Assembly: GCA_934454845.1 (NCBI GenBank)
Contig: CAKSGV010000026.1
Coordinates: 1-18,727 of the forward strand
DNA length: 18,727 bases
Direction: 5' to 3'
From: an uncultured Eubacteriales bacterium
GTDB lineage: Bacteria; Bacillota; Clostridia; Oscillospirales; Acutalibacteraceae
Positions 1 through 6,731 of the stretch are shown in pieces; position 1 is the first letter of the stretch, and every line of letters begins with the position of its first letter. The translations under genes were made by a program, and so were the position numbers. The notes beneath the pieces are model-generated. The model made no database searches. It was not told where the DNA came from and saw only the letters and a program-made list of their open reading frames with translations.

Positions 1-33
1 GTCCCTTTTTTCGATGATTTTCTCTTTCTTTGC

Positions 34-65
34 AAAAAAACAAAGCCCTCTTGCTGAGGACTTTG
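34..65 (-). terminator. Intrinsic terminator of the YitT-family gene
   Basis: On the minus strand a 10-bp stem with one mismatch (arms 41-50 and 56-65, loop 51-55) is followed at once by seven T (the A run at 34-40). It lies about 40 nt past the stop of the minus-strand gene that ends at 106, which it probably terminates. Confidence 0.75.
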
Positions 66-76
66 TCTACTGTCTG

Positions 77-105
77 ACCCTTTGCTATAGCAAAGGGTAT
101 TTTTA
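77..105 (+). terminator. Perfect 22-bp palindrome with T tract, plus-strand terminator
   Basis: Positions 77-98 are a perfect palindrome (arm ACCCTTTGCTA), followed on the plus strand by TATTTTTAT. This suits termination of a transcript entering from left of the window. On the minus strand no T run follows, so it should not stop the leftward gene; that gene has its own terminator at 34-65. The two hairpins sit back to back and together might be a dispersed repeat, which one copy cannot show. Confidence 0.6.
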
Positions 106-1014
106 TCAAAATGATTTATCTTTTCCGTCGTCAAGCATCTTTATGCTTTCTTTGCCGTCTTTCGAAATTTGCTTGAAGTTGCCCAAAACTTCGCTTACAG
201 GATCCATAACGGCAAAAGTGCCGGGATATTTTTTAAGTATTTCGTAAAGAGCTGTTATCTGACATTTATTTATAATACAGATCACGGTTTTTGTATTTTT
301 CCCCGAAAATCCGCCGGTCGCGTTTATCACTGTGGCGGAGTGGTGGAGCTTACTTATTATTTCTTCAAGGATTGCCTCCGAATGCTCTGTAATTATTTCA
401 AATCTCATAGCGCTTCTGCCCGCACGCATTGCTTTATCCGCAGTGGTGGATGAGGCAAAAGAGTAAAGGATACAGAGCAAAACCGGCTCTATTTTATAAT
501 CGTAAACAAAAAAGCTTAAAAACGCAACGGAAGAATTTATTATAAATGTGATATAAAACACGGATTTATCTTTATTATACTTATTTATAATAAGCGAAAC
601 AAAGTCCATTCCACCTGTATAAGAGCCCGCCCGAATCAGCAGAGAATAAATGCAACCCATTATAACTCCGGCGGTGAGTGCACCTAATATTTTGCTGCTG
701 CCGTCGGCAGTATGATAATAAAAGGGAAGCTTTATTTTAGAGAGCAGCACTGCCGAAACCGAGAAAAACACCACGTGTACCATTGTTCTTACGGCTACCG
801 ATCTACTGACTTTAAAATAAACTATCAGTGCGAGCGGTATATTTATAAGCAGGCTTAAATATCCGATATTTATTCCCGAAATTTCCATAAAGATCGTGCA
901 AAGTCCGTTTATTCCTGCAGGTGCAAACGAATTCGGGAAAACAAATATTTCATAATTTAAAGCCGATAAAAAAGCCAAAAAAGCAAGTGTAAAATAAGAT
1001 AAAAATCTTTTCAT
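106..1014 (-). CDS. YitT family membrane protein (DUF2179 C-terminus)
   Basis: Product of 302 aa, the usual length of the YitT family of integral membrane proteins, whose transported or sensed molecule is not established. Five or six hydrophobic segments fill residues 1-190, with the family signature SYTGGMDFVSLIIN at 131-144. A soluble cytoplasmic C-terminal DUF2179 domain occupies about 206-285, including VINATGGFSGKNTK near 229-242 and a PGTFAVMDP stretch. The start is the ATG at 1014; upstream AAAGGCGG gives only a weak ribosome binding site. It is a single-gene transcript with its own promoter (1040-1068) and terminator (34-65), divergent from the DtxR-like regulator gene. Metal-responsive control by that neighbour is possible but unsupported. 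Family assignment is confident; function is unknown. Confidence 0.88.
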   Translation of the reverse strand: MKRFLSYFTLAFLAFLSALNYEIFVFPNSFAPAGINGLCTIFMEISGINIGYLSLLINIPLALIVYFKVSRSVAVRTMVHVVFFSVSAVLLSKIKLPFYYHTADGSSKILGALTAGVIMGCIYSLLIRAGSYTGGMDFVSLIINKYNKDKSVFYITFIINSSVAFLSFFVYDYKIEPVLLCILYSFASSTTADKAMRAGRSAMRFEIITEHSEAILEEIISKLHHSATVINATGGFSGKNTKTVICIINKCQITALYEILKKYPGTFAVMDPVSEVLGNFKQISKDGKESIKMLDDGKDKSF

Positions 1015-1039
1015 TGAAATTTCCGCCTTTCATTTTTTC

Positions 1040-1068
1040 ATAATACAGCGAAATTCTCTAAAAGTCAA
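1040..1068 (-). promoter_or_regulatory. Sigma-A promoter of the YitT-family gene
   Basis: On the minus strand, -35 TTGACT (1063-1068), a 17-nt spacer and -10 TATTAT (1040-1045). It lies 25 nt upstream of the ATG at 1014. Its -35 is 23 bp from the -35 of the divergent promoter at 1092-1120. Confidence 0.75.
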
Positions 1069-1091
1069 TCCGTTTAAATTTTATCAATCAG

Positions 1092-1120
1092 TTGAATTTA
1101 AGGAAAATATTTGATATAAT
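1092..1120 (+). promoter_or_regulatory. Sigma-A promoter of the DtxR-like regulator
   Basis: -35 TTGAAT (1092-1097), a 17-nt spacer and -10 TATAAT (1115-1120), 39 nt before the ATG at 1160. An AT-only inverted repeat, TTAAATT (1074-1080) and AATTTAA (1095-1101), overlaps this -35 and lies between the two divergent promoters. It could be an autoregulatory operator but is too AT-rich to be sure. Confidence 0.75.
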
Positions 1121-1159
1121 AAAATATATTATTTATATATTTGAAAAGAAGTGTAAATT

Positions 1160-1546
1160 ATGTCCTTGCAGGAATCGGGCGAGATGTATCTCGAAACGAT
1201 ATATGTTTTACAGAAAAAAACGAATGCCGTGAGATCTTTGGATGTTGCGGAATATATGGGCTTTTCAAAGCCGAGCGTATCAAGAGCGGTCGGAATTTTG
1301 AAATCGGGCGGATTTATAAATGTGGATAAAAGCGGATTTTTAACGCTTACCGAAAGCGGCAGGGAAGTTGCCTGCAAAATCTATGAAAGGCATACGCTTA
1401 TTTCAAAATTTCTTGTTTCCTTAGGAGTTAGCGAAAGCGTCGCCACGGAAGACGCCTGCAAAATGGAGCATTATATAAGCGACGATTCTTTTAACGCCAT
1501 AAAAAAACACATAGAGCAAATGAGCATAAAAAAAGAAGGGGAATAA
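1160..1546 (+). CDS. DtxR/MntR family metal-dependent transcriptional regulator (short form)
   Basis: A 128-aa regulator: N-terminal winged helix (about 5-65) followed by a dimerisation and metal-binding helical domain (about 67-125). No SH3/FeoA-like C-terminal domain is present, so it is shorter than DtxR (about 226 aa) and somewhat shorter than MntR (about 142 aa). Aligned by eye to DtxR, the primary-site residues are kept as Met9, Cys100, Glu103 and His104. Of the ancillary-site residues only the His79 equivalent (His78) remains; those of Glu83 and His98 are Ser and Thr. The Met/Cys pattern is that of iron-responsive DtxR/IdeR rather than Bacillus MntR, which has Asp at the Met position. 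Metal choice is inference. The start at 1160 has a poor AAGAAG-type RBS. It is monocistronic, with its terminator overlapping the last codons. Confidence 0.88.
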   Translation: MSLQESGEMYLETIYVLQKKTNAVRSLDVAEYMGFSKPSVSRAVGILKSGGFINVDKSGFLTLTESGREVACKIYERHTLISKFLVSLGVSESVATEDACKMEHYISDDSFNAIKKHIEQMSIKKEGE

Positions 1547-1562
1547 AATTCCTCTTCTTTTT
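1530..1562. terminator. Bidirectional terminator shared by convergent genes
   Basis: Arms 1530-1544 and 1548-1562 form a 15-bp stem with a single G.U pair and an AAA loop. A T run follows on both strands. It ends the DtxR-like gene (+), whose TAA lies inside it at 1544-1546, and the SPKTG protein gene (-), whose stop codon is at 1578. Confidence 0.85.
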
Positions 1563-1577
1563 ATTTTGTTTCAAAAA

Positions 1578-2150
1578 TTATTTGGCAAGTGACTTTTTAG
1601 CGCCGAATGTAACTGCTGCGGCACCGAGCATTACGATTGCGAAAATCATAGCGGTGTTGGAGCCGGTCTTCGGGGAGTCTGCTTTCTTTGCTGCGCCTGT
1701 AACAGGGTCTGTAATCTGATTGTTGTAGTTAGCGCAGATGATAAGGCTCGTGAGAGGCTTAATTGTAAGAGTTGAGCTTGTGAGCGATCCGCTTACCAAT
1801 ACATAATCTGTGCCTTCGGTAGCGGCAGAGATGTTAGCGAGAGGAGTAGCAGAAGCTGAAAGGGAAATAAGGCCTGTTTCATTTTCTCCGGAAGTACCGG
1901 TAGCGTTTGTTACCTTATAAATGGTCCAGCTGTTGAAAGTTCCCTCGGAAGCGATAGATGTAGCAGTAACGGTGTCGCCGTTGTTGATTATCTGAGCTTC
2001 GCCTGCTTTGGAAAGACCGCCTGACGGTGTGCCTCTGAAAAGAGTAACCTCATATTTAACAGGATCTTTCGGGCTTTCTTCCGCACATACGCTGACAGAT
2101 ACGGTAAAAGCGCAAACTAAGCAAAGAATGGTTGCGATGATTTTTTTCAT
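1578..2150 (-). CDS. Small secreted protein with SPKTG sortase sorting signal
   Basis: A 190-aa protein I do not recognise beyond its architecture. Residues 1-23 are a signal peptide (MKK, hydrophobic core, likely cleavage after VCA). Residues 24-155 are rich in Ser, Thr, Gly and Asn and look like a small beta-rich surface domain. The C-terminus is a sorting signal: SPKTG at 159-163, a hydrophobic segment about 166-183, then a basic tail, KKSLAK. (S/P)PXTG motifs are known substrates of some clostridial class B sortases, so an active sortase is expected elsewhere in the genome; the sortase-like gene at 4665 lacks its catalytic residues. A GGAGGT ribosome binding site about 8 nt before the ATG fixes the start. 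It has its own promoter (2193-2221). Cell-wall anchoring is well supported; function is unknown. Confidence 0.8.
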   Translation of the reverse strand: MKKIIATILCLVCAFTVSVSVCAEESPKDPVKYEVTLFRGTPSGGLSKAGEAQIINNGDTVTATSIASEGTFNSWTIYKVTNATGTSGENETGLISLSASATPLANISAATEGTDYVLVSGSLTSSTLTIKPLTSLIICANYNNQITDPVTGAAKKADSPKTGSNTAMIFAIVMLGAAAVTFGAKKSLAK

Positions 2151-2192
2151 TATCAGTTACCTCCAGTGTGCTGAATATTTTGATACATCGTT

Positions 2193-2221
2193 ATTTTATC
2201 ATATAATTTTTTAAAAGTAAA
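2193..2221 (-). promoter_or_regulatory. Promoter of the SPKTG protein gene
   Basis: On the minus strand, -35 TTTACT (2216-2221), a 17-nt spacer and -10 TAAAAT (2193-2198). The leader is about 36 nt and includes the GGAGGT site. Confidence 0.6.
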
Positions 2222-2270
2222 GCATTTTTTGAAATAAAACAAAAAATTTTATTCACAGATTAATTTATGG

Positions 2271-2299
2271 TTGTCTAATAATAGGTTTTATTGTATAAT
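2271..2299 (+). promoter_or_regulatory. Promoter of the desulfurase-thiI operon
   Basis: -35 TTGTCT (2271-2276), a 17-nt spacer and -10 TATAAT (2294-2299). It is the only convincing promoter seen before 7307 on this strand, so it probably drives all five downstream genes. Confidence 0.7.
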
Positions 2300-2328
2300 A
2301 ATATTATCTATATTACTTGGAGTTTTAA

Positions 2329-3465
2329 ATGGTTTATCTTGATAACAGTTCTACAACGGCGGTATGTAAAGAGTCAGCCGAGGCACTTAAGCTTGCACTA
2401 TCGGATAATTTCGGAAATCCCTCTTCTTTGCATTCGCTCGGAATAAAAGCCGAGCTTGCGGTAAGCGAGGTCAGAAAAAAGCTAAGCAGAATGCTTAACT
2501 GCCGTGAAGATGAGATCTATTTTATCTCCTGCGCAACAGAGGGGAACAACACCTGCATTGAGGGCGCGGCGAGGAGAAACGGCAAAATCAAAAAGAAAAT
2601 AGTCACCACAGCCGTTGAGCATCCGTCGGTTTTAAACACTGTAAAAAGGCTGTCACAAGAGGGCTTTGAAGCGGTATTTGCCGAGCCGGACAAAAGCGGC
2701 GGAGTGGTAAGCGCCGAAAATATTTTTTCAAAAACAGATGAAAACACCGTGCTTGTGAGTATGATGGCGGTAAATAATGAAACGGGAGCCGTTATGCCCG
2801 TAGAAGAAGCGGCAAGAATGATTAAAAAAGCATATCCGGATACGCTTATCCATTGCGACGCCGTGCAGGCTTTCGGAAAAATTCCGCTCGATGTAAAAAA
2901 ACTCGGAATAGATATGCTCACTTTAAGCGGTCACAAGTTTCACGCGCCGAAAGGTATAGGCGCAATGTATATAAAAAAAGGAGTAAAGATAAGGCCTCTT
3001 ATGGCAGGCGGCGGTCAGGAAAGGGATATGAGACCGGGCACCGAGAGCGTGCCTCTTATCTGCGCGTTCGGCGGCGCATTAGACGGGCTTACGGGCTTTG
3101 AAAAAAGGCTTTCTTTGCAAAAAGAGCTTTGGACATATACTAAAGATTTGCTTTTAAAAGAAAACGGCGTGACAATAAATTCGGGGGAAGACTGTCTTCC
3201 TTATATTTTAAATATTTCTCTTCCCGGGTTTAGATCGGAAACGCTTTTGCATTTTCTCGACAACGAGGGAATATTCGTATCCTCGGGCAGCGCCTGCTCA
3301 AAGGGGAAAGGCAGCTATGTGCTTAAAGCCTGCGGAATTTCGGACAGCAACGCCGATTCCTCTCTTCGCATAAGCTTTTCAAGATATTCAAAAAAGGAAG
3401 ATGCCGATAAATTATCCGAGGCGCTTAAATCGGCGGCGCAAAGATTAAGAAGGTCTGTAAAATGA
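2329..3465 (+). CDS. Cysteine desulfurase (NifS/IscS family), probable ThiI partner
   Basis: PLP-dependent class V aminotransferase-fold enzyme that takes sulfur from L-cysteine, leaving alanine and an enzyme persulfide. All key elements are visible in 378 aa: the N-terminal YLDNSSTT at 3-10, His98 in VEHPS stacking on PLP, Asp177 and Gln180 of the cofactor site, Schiff-base Lys203 in SGHKFH, and catalytic Cys323 in SSGSACSKGKG. The start ATG at 2329 has GGAG (2319-2322) six bases upstream. It overlaps thiI by four bases (ATGA), so the two are translationally coupled. This is the arrangement of Bacillus nifZ-thiI, where the desulfurase is dedicated to ThiI. No iscU, iscR or other Fe-S assembly genes are near, favouring tRNA thiolation over Fe-S assembly, though a wider role cannot be excluded. 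Confidence 0.95.
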   Translation: MVYLDNSSTTAVCKESAEALKLALSDNFGNPSSLHSLGIKAELAVSEVRKKLSRMLNCREDEIYFISCATEGNNTCIEGAARRNGKIKKKIVTTAVEHPSVLNTVKRLSQEGFEAVFAEPDKSGGVVSAENIFSKTDENTVLVSMMAVNNETGAVMPVEEAARMIKKAYPDTLIHCDAVQAFGKIPLDVKKLGIDMLTLSGHKFHAPKGIGAMYIKKGVKIRPLMAGGGQERDMRPGTESVPLICAFGGALDGLTGFEKRLSLQKELWTYTKDLLLKENGVTINSGEDCLPYILNISLPGFRSETLLHFLDNEGIFVSSGSACSKGKGSYVLKACGISDSNADSSLRISFSRYSKKEDADKLSEALKSAAQRLRRSVK

Positions 3466-4643
3466 AAGAAATTATACTTATTAAAGACGGCGAGCTTTCC
3501 TTAAAGGGATTAAACCGCCAGAATTTTGAAGACAGAATGATAAGAAATATCAAGCAGAGGTTAAAACCGCTCGGAAGCTTCAAAGTAAAAAAAGCGCAGT
3601 CCGCTATATATATAATTCCCGAAAGCGAAGATTTTGATTTTAACGAGGCGCTTGAGAGAATGAAAACGGTTTTCGGTATTGCGGCATTTTCACGCGCCTG
3701 CGTATGTGAAAAAAGTGCTGACGATATTTTCAAAAAAGCTCCGGTCTATTTAAAAGACGCACTTGAAAGCGTTAAGACATTTAAGGTTGAAGCTAAAAGA
3801 GCCGATAAATCGTTTCCGCTAACCTCTCCGGAGATAAGCAGGGAGCTTGGCGGTGTGTTGCTTAAGAATTTTCATCATTTGAAGGTTGATGTTAAGAATC
3901 CCGATATAACGGTAACTGTTGAAATAAGGGATTTCGGAGCATATATCAGAGCAGGACAGATAAAAGGTGCGGGAGGTCTGCCTGTGGGCACCTCGGGAAG
4001 AGCAGCGGTGCTTATTTCCGGCGGAATTGACAGCCCTGTTGCGGCCTATATGATGGCTAAAAGGGGACTTGTGCTAAATGCAATTCATTTCGCCTCTCCG
4101 CCTTACACAAGCCCCAGAGCGGAGCAAAAGGTGAGAGATCTGCTTTCAAAGGTAGCGGTTTACAGCGGAACAATCAGACTTGCAGTTGTTCCGTTCACGG
4201 AAATTCAGGAGGAAATTGGCAAGGTCTGCCCTGAAGATTATTTTACGCTTATAATGCGCAGAATGATGATGAGAATTTCCTGCATAATAGCAAAAGAAGA
4301 GGAATGCTTAGGACTTATAACGGGCGAAAGCCTCGGTCAGGTTGCAAGCCAGACTCTATTTGCGCTCGGCGCTACGGACAGCGTTTGTGATATTCCCGTT
4401 ATGCGGCCGCTTATAGGAATGGATAAAGAAGAGATAATAACGGTATCTAAAAAAATAGACGCTTTTGAAACCTCTATCCTGCCTTATGAGGACTGCTGCA
4501 CGGTATTTACCCCGAAGCATCCCCACACAAGGCCGAAACCCGGTCAGTGCGAGACGGCGGAAAGCAAGCTCAATATTGAAGAGCTTATAAAAAAAGCTGT
4601 GGAAAATACACAGTATTCTTTTGTTACATCAGGTATAGTATAA
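3462..4643 (+). CDS. thiI: tRNA 4-thiouridine synthase ThiI (no rhodanese domain)
   Basis: Cytoplasmic tRNA sulfurtransferase that adenylates U8 and replaces its oxygen with sulfur. The 393 aa hold an N-terminal ferredoxin-like region and THUMP domain (about 1-170) and a PP-loop ATPase domain with SGGIDS at 186-191. GESLGQVASQT at 288-298 and a PYEDCCTVF motif at 341-349 with Cys345/Cys346 are also typical. The C-terminal rhodanese domain of E. coli ThiI (482 aa) is absent, as usual in Firmicutes; sulfur is then delivered by the adjacent desulfurase. In enterobacteria ThiI also feeds thiamine thiazole synthesis through that rhodanese domain, so such a role is unlikely here. ATG at 3462 overlaps the upstream stop codon, with AAGAAGG at 3447-3453 as RBS. 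Confidence 0.95.
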   Translation: MKEIILIKDGELSLKGLNRQNFEDRMIRNIKQRLKPLGSFKVKKAQSAIYIIPESEDFDFNEALERMKTVFGIAAFSRACVCEKSADDIFKKAPVYLKDALESVKTFKVEAKRADKSFPLTSPEISRELGGVLLKNFHHLKVDVKNPDITVTVEIRDFGAYIRAGQIKGAGGLPVGTSGRAAVLISGGIDSPVAAYMMAKRGLVLNAIHFASPPYTSPRAEQKVRDLLSKVAVYSGTIRLAVVPFTEIQEEIGKVCPEDYFTLIMRRMMMRISCIIAKEEECLGLITGESLGQVASQTLFALGATDSVCDIPVMRPLIGMDKEEIITVSKKIDAFETSILPYEDCCTVFTPKHPHTRPKPGQCETAESKLNIEELIKKAVENTQYSFVTSGIV

Positions 4644-4664
4644 TTTAAAAAAGGAGTGAAATAT

Positions 4665-5513
4665 ATGGGCGCGCATTCAACGAATCTGAAGAGCGGCAAT
4701 ACTTTAAAGACGGCGCTTAAGATCTGTTGCTTTGCGGCGGCGGCCGCGGTTTTGGCGGCGGGTATTTATTTCACTTCGTTTTTTGTGACTGCCAACACTC
4801 AAAACGGCAAGGTAAAAGCGGCAAGGAAGATTTTTAACAGCGAGAAGCTTACAAAAAGTGAAAAATTTTCCGGGCTTAAAAAGCAGAACGCCGATTTTGC
4901 CGCGTGGCTTAAATTTGAGGGAGGAGCTGTTGACAATCCGGTTTATCGCTCCGAAAAAGACGGATTTTATTCAAATCACGATATGACGGGCGAAAAAAGC
5001 CGTTACGGCGCCCTGCGCCTGTCGAAATCGGAAGATATTTCGCTTTATTCAAAGGATAAAAACACAGTTATTTTCGGAAATAATATAAGCGACGGCGCGA
5101 TGTTCGGCAGTCTTAAAAATTTCAGGGATACTAAGTTTTATGAAGAAAATCATATAGTCACGCTTACCACCGAGGATTCGGAATATAAATATTATGCTTT
5201 TGCGGTATGCGTGTTTGACAGTGCGTCAAACGATATAAATTTTGAATTAAGCGATTACGACGAGGACCTTTTTTCAAGCTTCAAAAAGAAAATTCTTGAA
5301 AGAAGTCTTATAAAAACAGGGGCAAAGGTCAACGGCGGAGACAGGCTATTAACTCTTATAACCGAGCTTGACGATTTTGAGGGAGCGAGGCTTGCAGTGT
5401 GCTTTAAGCGTGTGAACGACGCGCAGATAAAGGAATACGACAGCGTAAAAGTGACGGTAAACGCTGACGCTTTATACCCCGAAAAATGGTATAAAGCTCA
5501 TACGGGAGGATAA
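4665..5513 (+). CDS. Sortase-B-like membrane protein lacking catalytic His and Cys (pseudosortase)
   Basis: Class B sortase fold by sequence pattern. One N-terminal membrane anchor (about 17-41) is followed by a helical stretch and the SrtB-like core: NADFAAWLKFEG (75-86), the FYSNHDMTG stretch (101-109), then NTVIFGNNISDGAMFGSL (133-150). In active SrtB the last motif reads GHN; here the His is Asn139. The nucleophile motif TLSTC is replaced by TLITE (230-234), putting Glu234 at the Cys position. The Arg of the active site appears kept (Arg242 in EGARLAV). Two of three catalytic residues are therefore gone while the rest of the core is intact and uninterrupted. I take the start as ATG 4665, not the in-frame GTG at 4656, because AAGGAG (4651-4656) overlaps that GTG. 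Gaps are 21 nt to thiI and 6 nt to the next gene. Transpeptidation looks impossible by the usual mechanism; a binding or scaffold role is inference. Confidence 0.82.
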   Translation: MGAHSTNLKSGNTLKTALKICCFAAAAAVLAAGIYFTSFFVTANTQNGKVKAARKIFNSEKLTKSEKFSGLKKQNADFAAWLKFEGGAVDNPVYRSEKDGFYSNHDMTGEKSRYGALRLSKSEDISLYSKDKNTVIFGNNISDGAMFGSLKNFRDTKFYEENHIVTLTTEDSEYKYYAFAVCVFDSASNDINFELSDYDEDLFSSFKKKILERSLIKTGAKVNGGDRLLTLITELDDFEGARLAVCFKRVNDAQIKEYDSVKVTVNADALYPEKWYKAHTGG

Positions 5514-5519
5514 GGCAAA

Positions 5520-6710
5520 ATGATAGGGAATATTAAAGTGGATGTGGTTTATTTTTCAAAATCATCCGATTTTGAAATGGAGTTTAATCTGTGCGGCTGC
5601 TGCAGAATGCGCCTGCTTACGGAAAAAGGCGACTCGACTAAGAAAACCTTTGTTGAAAATCTTGCCGTTGCGGCTAACCGCAGCAGGATAATAATTGCCT
5701 GCGGCCCTGTAGAGGGAGAGGGCAATATTATCGAAACGACTGCCACGGCCATTAAAGCGCCGCTGACCCGAGTTAATAATAAGGATTACGGTATAGTATC
5801 AGAAACTTCGGCTGAAATTATCACAGGTGCTTTACCGCTTGTTTCCTCTTCGGGAGTTTTCGGCGGCTGTGTTATAGAAAGCGGTCCGCAGTCTATCATT
5901 CTTATAACGGATGACAAAGCTGTGAGAAAAAATCTTATGAAAAATCTCATTCATCCTTATATTGAAGAGATAAGCATTTTGCCGATACCTGAAATTGAAA
6001 ATTCGCCAGCTCCCACTGAAACCGAGGAGCTTGCAAAAGAGATAACCGAGCAGTTAAACGAAGAAGAAAAGGCAGAGCCTGAAATTTCAGAAGAAAAATC
6101 CGAAGAAATTCCGGAAGCTTTAACAGAGCCTATCTTACCTGAAATAAAGGAAGAAAAAGCGGAAGAACCGTTAAGATCCGATGAAAACACTGCTGTTCAG
6201 AGCGTGCTGCCGATATTCGATCAGGCGGAGTTTGAGCCTGTTTTGGCTAAGCTAGAAGAAATGGAGGGCGGAACCGCTGTTAAACCCGAGGTAAATCTCC
6301 CTGTTTTGACAGAAGTTAAAGAAGAAAAGCCGAAAGAAAATGATAAAAAAGAATTTATTATGGACAAGCCCGCACCTGAAAAAGAGGAAAAAAGTCCGTT
6401 TGTTACAGAAGAAGACGAATATGATATTGAAAAAAATCATATTTTTGAAGAAAACAATACCGACGGATTTATTTCTCTCGACGCTCCTAAAGCGGCGGAA
6501 AATTCTCAAAAACAGGGCGGGAAGATAAATGTGACAATTCTTGTTATCTGTGTGATCTTAGCGCTTTGCCTTGTTATGACGGCGGTGCTTCTTATAGGAA
6601 TTCCGGCATTTAAAAACCGCGATATTCTTGAGTACATAAAAGAGATCTTCACACAGTCCGGGAGTGCAGCCACTCTTTTTATAAAACAGTTCGCAAGAAT
6701 CCCTTATTAA
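5520..6710 (+). CDS. Tail-anchored protein with degenerate MoaB/CinA-like domain and acidic linker
   Basis: A 396-aa protein of unknown function in three parts. Residues 1-155 resemble by eye the molybdopterin-binding-type domain of MoaB/CinA proteins: ANRSRIIIACGPVEG at 52-66 sits where those proteins have a strand ending in GGTG/GGLG, and a GGCVIE...IILIT strand pair with a DDKAVRKNLMKNLIHPYIEE helix (131-150) matches the CinA C-terminal half. The glycine motif and following acidic residues are not kept, so catalysis is doubtful. Residues 156-335 are a low-complexity Glu/Pro/Lys linker. A single transmembrane helix spans about 337-361, followed by about 35 residues. There is no N-terminal signal peptide, so the large domain should be cytosolic. 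GGAGG at 5505-5509 serves ATG 5520. It is separated by 6 nt from the pseudosortase gene, suggesting a pair. The domain match is suggestive only. Confidence 0.6.
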   Translation: MIGNIKVDVVYFSKSSDFEMEFNLCGCCRMRLLTEKGDSTKKTFVENLAVAANRSRIIIACGPVEGEGNIIETTATAIKAPLTRVNNKDYGIVSETSAEIITGALPLVSSSGVFGGCVIESGPQSIILITDDKAVRKNLMKNLIHPYIEEISILPIPEIENSPAPTETEELAKEITEQLNEEEKAEPEISEEKSEEIPEALTEPILPEIKEEKAEEPLRSDENTAVQSVLPIFDQAEFEPVLAKLEEMEGGTAVKPEVNLPVLTEVKEEKPKENDKKEFIMDKPAPEKEEKSPFVTEEDEYDIEKNHIFEENNTDGFISLDAPKAAENSQKQGGKINVTILVICVILALCLVMTAVLLIGIPAFKNRDILEYIKEIFTQSGSAATLFIKQFARIPY

Positions 6711-6731
6711 TTATATAATGTTTGAAAGTGA

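Noticed and set aside
4656..4664. GTG at 4656 as start of the sortase-like gene
   Set aside because: It overlaps the AAGGAG that must serve as ribosome binding site; ATG 4665 is correctly spaced from it.
4730..4765. GC-rich patch as a sign of foreign DNA
   Set aside because: It simply encodes the Ala-rich membrane anchor of the sortase-like protein; flanking composition is normal.
6000..6460. Tandem repeats in the Glu/Pro-rich linker
   Set aside because: Low-complexity composition without a regular repeat period could be found.
5957..6509. Minus-strand open frames opposite the acidic linker
   Set aside because: Antisense of a Glu/Lys-rich coding stretch yields Ser/Phe-rich frames by codon bias; no RBS or family motif.
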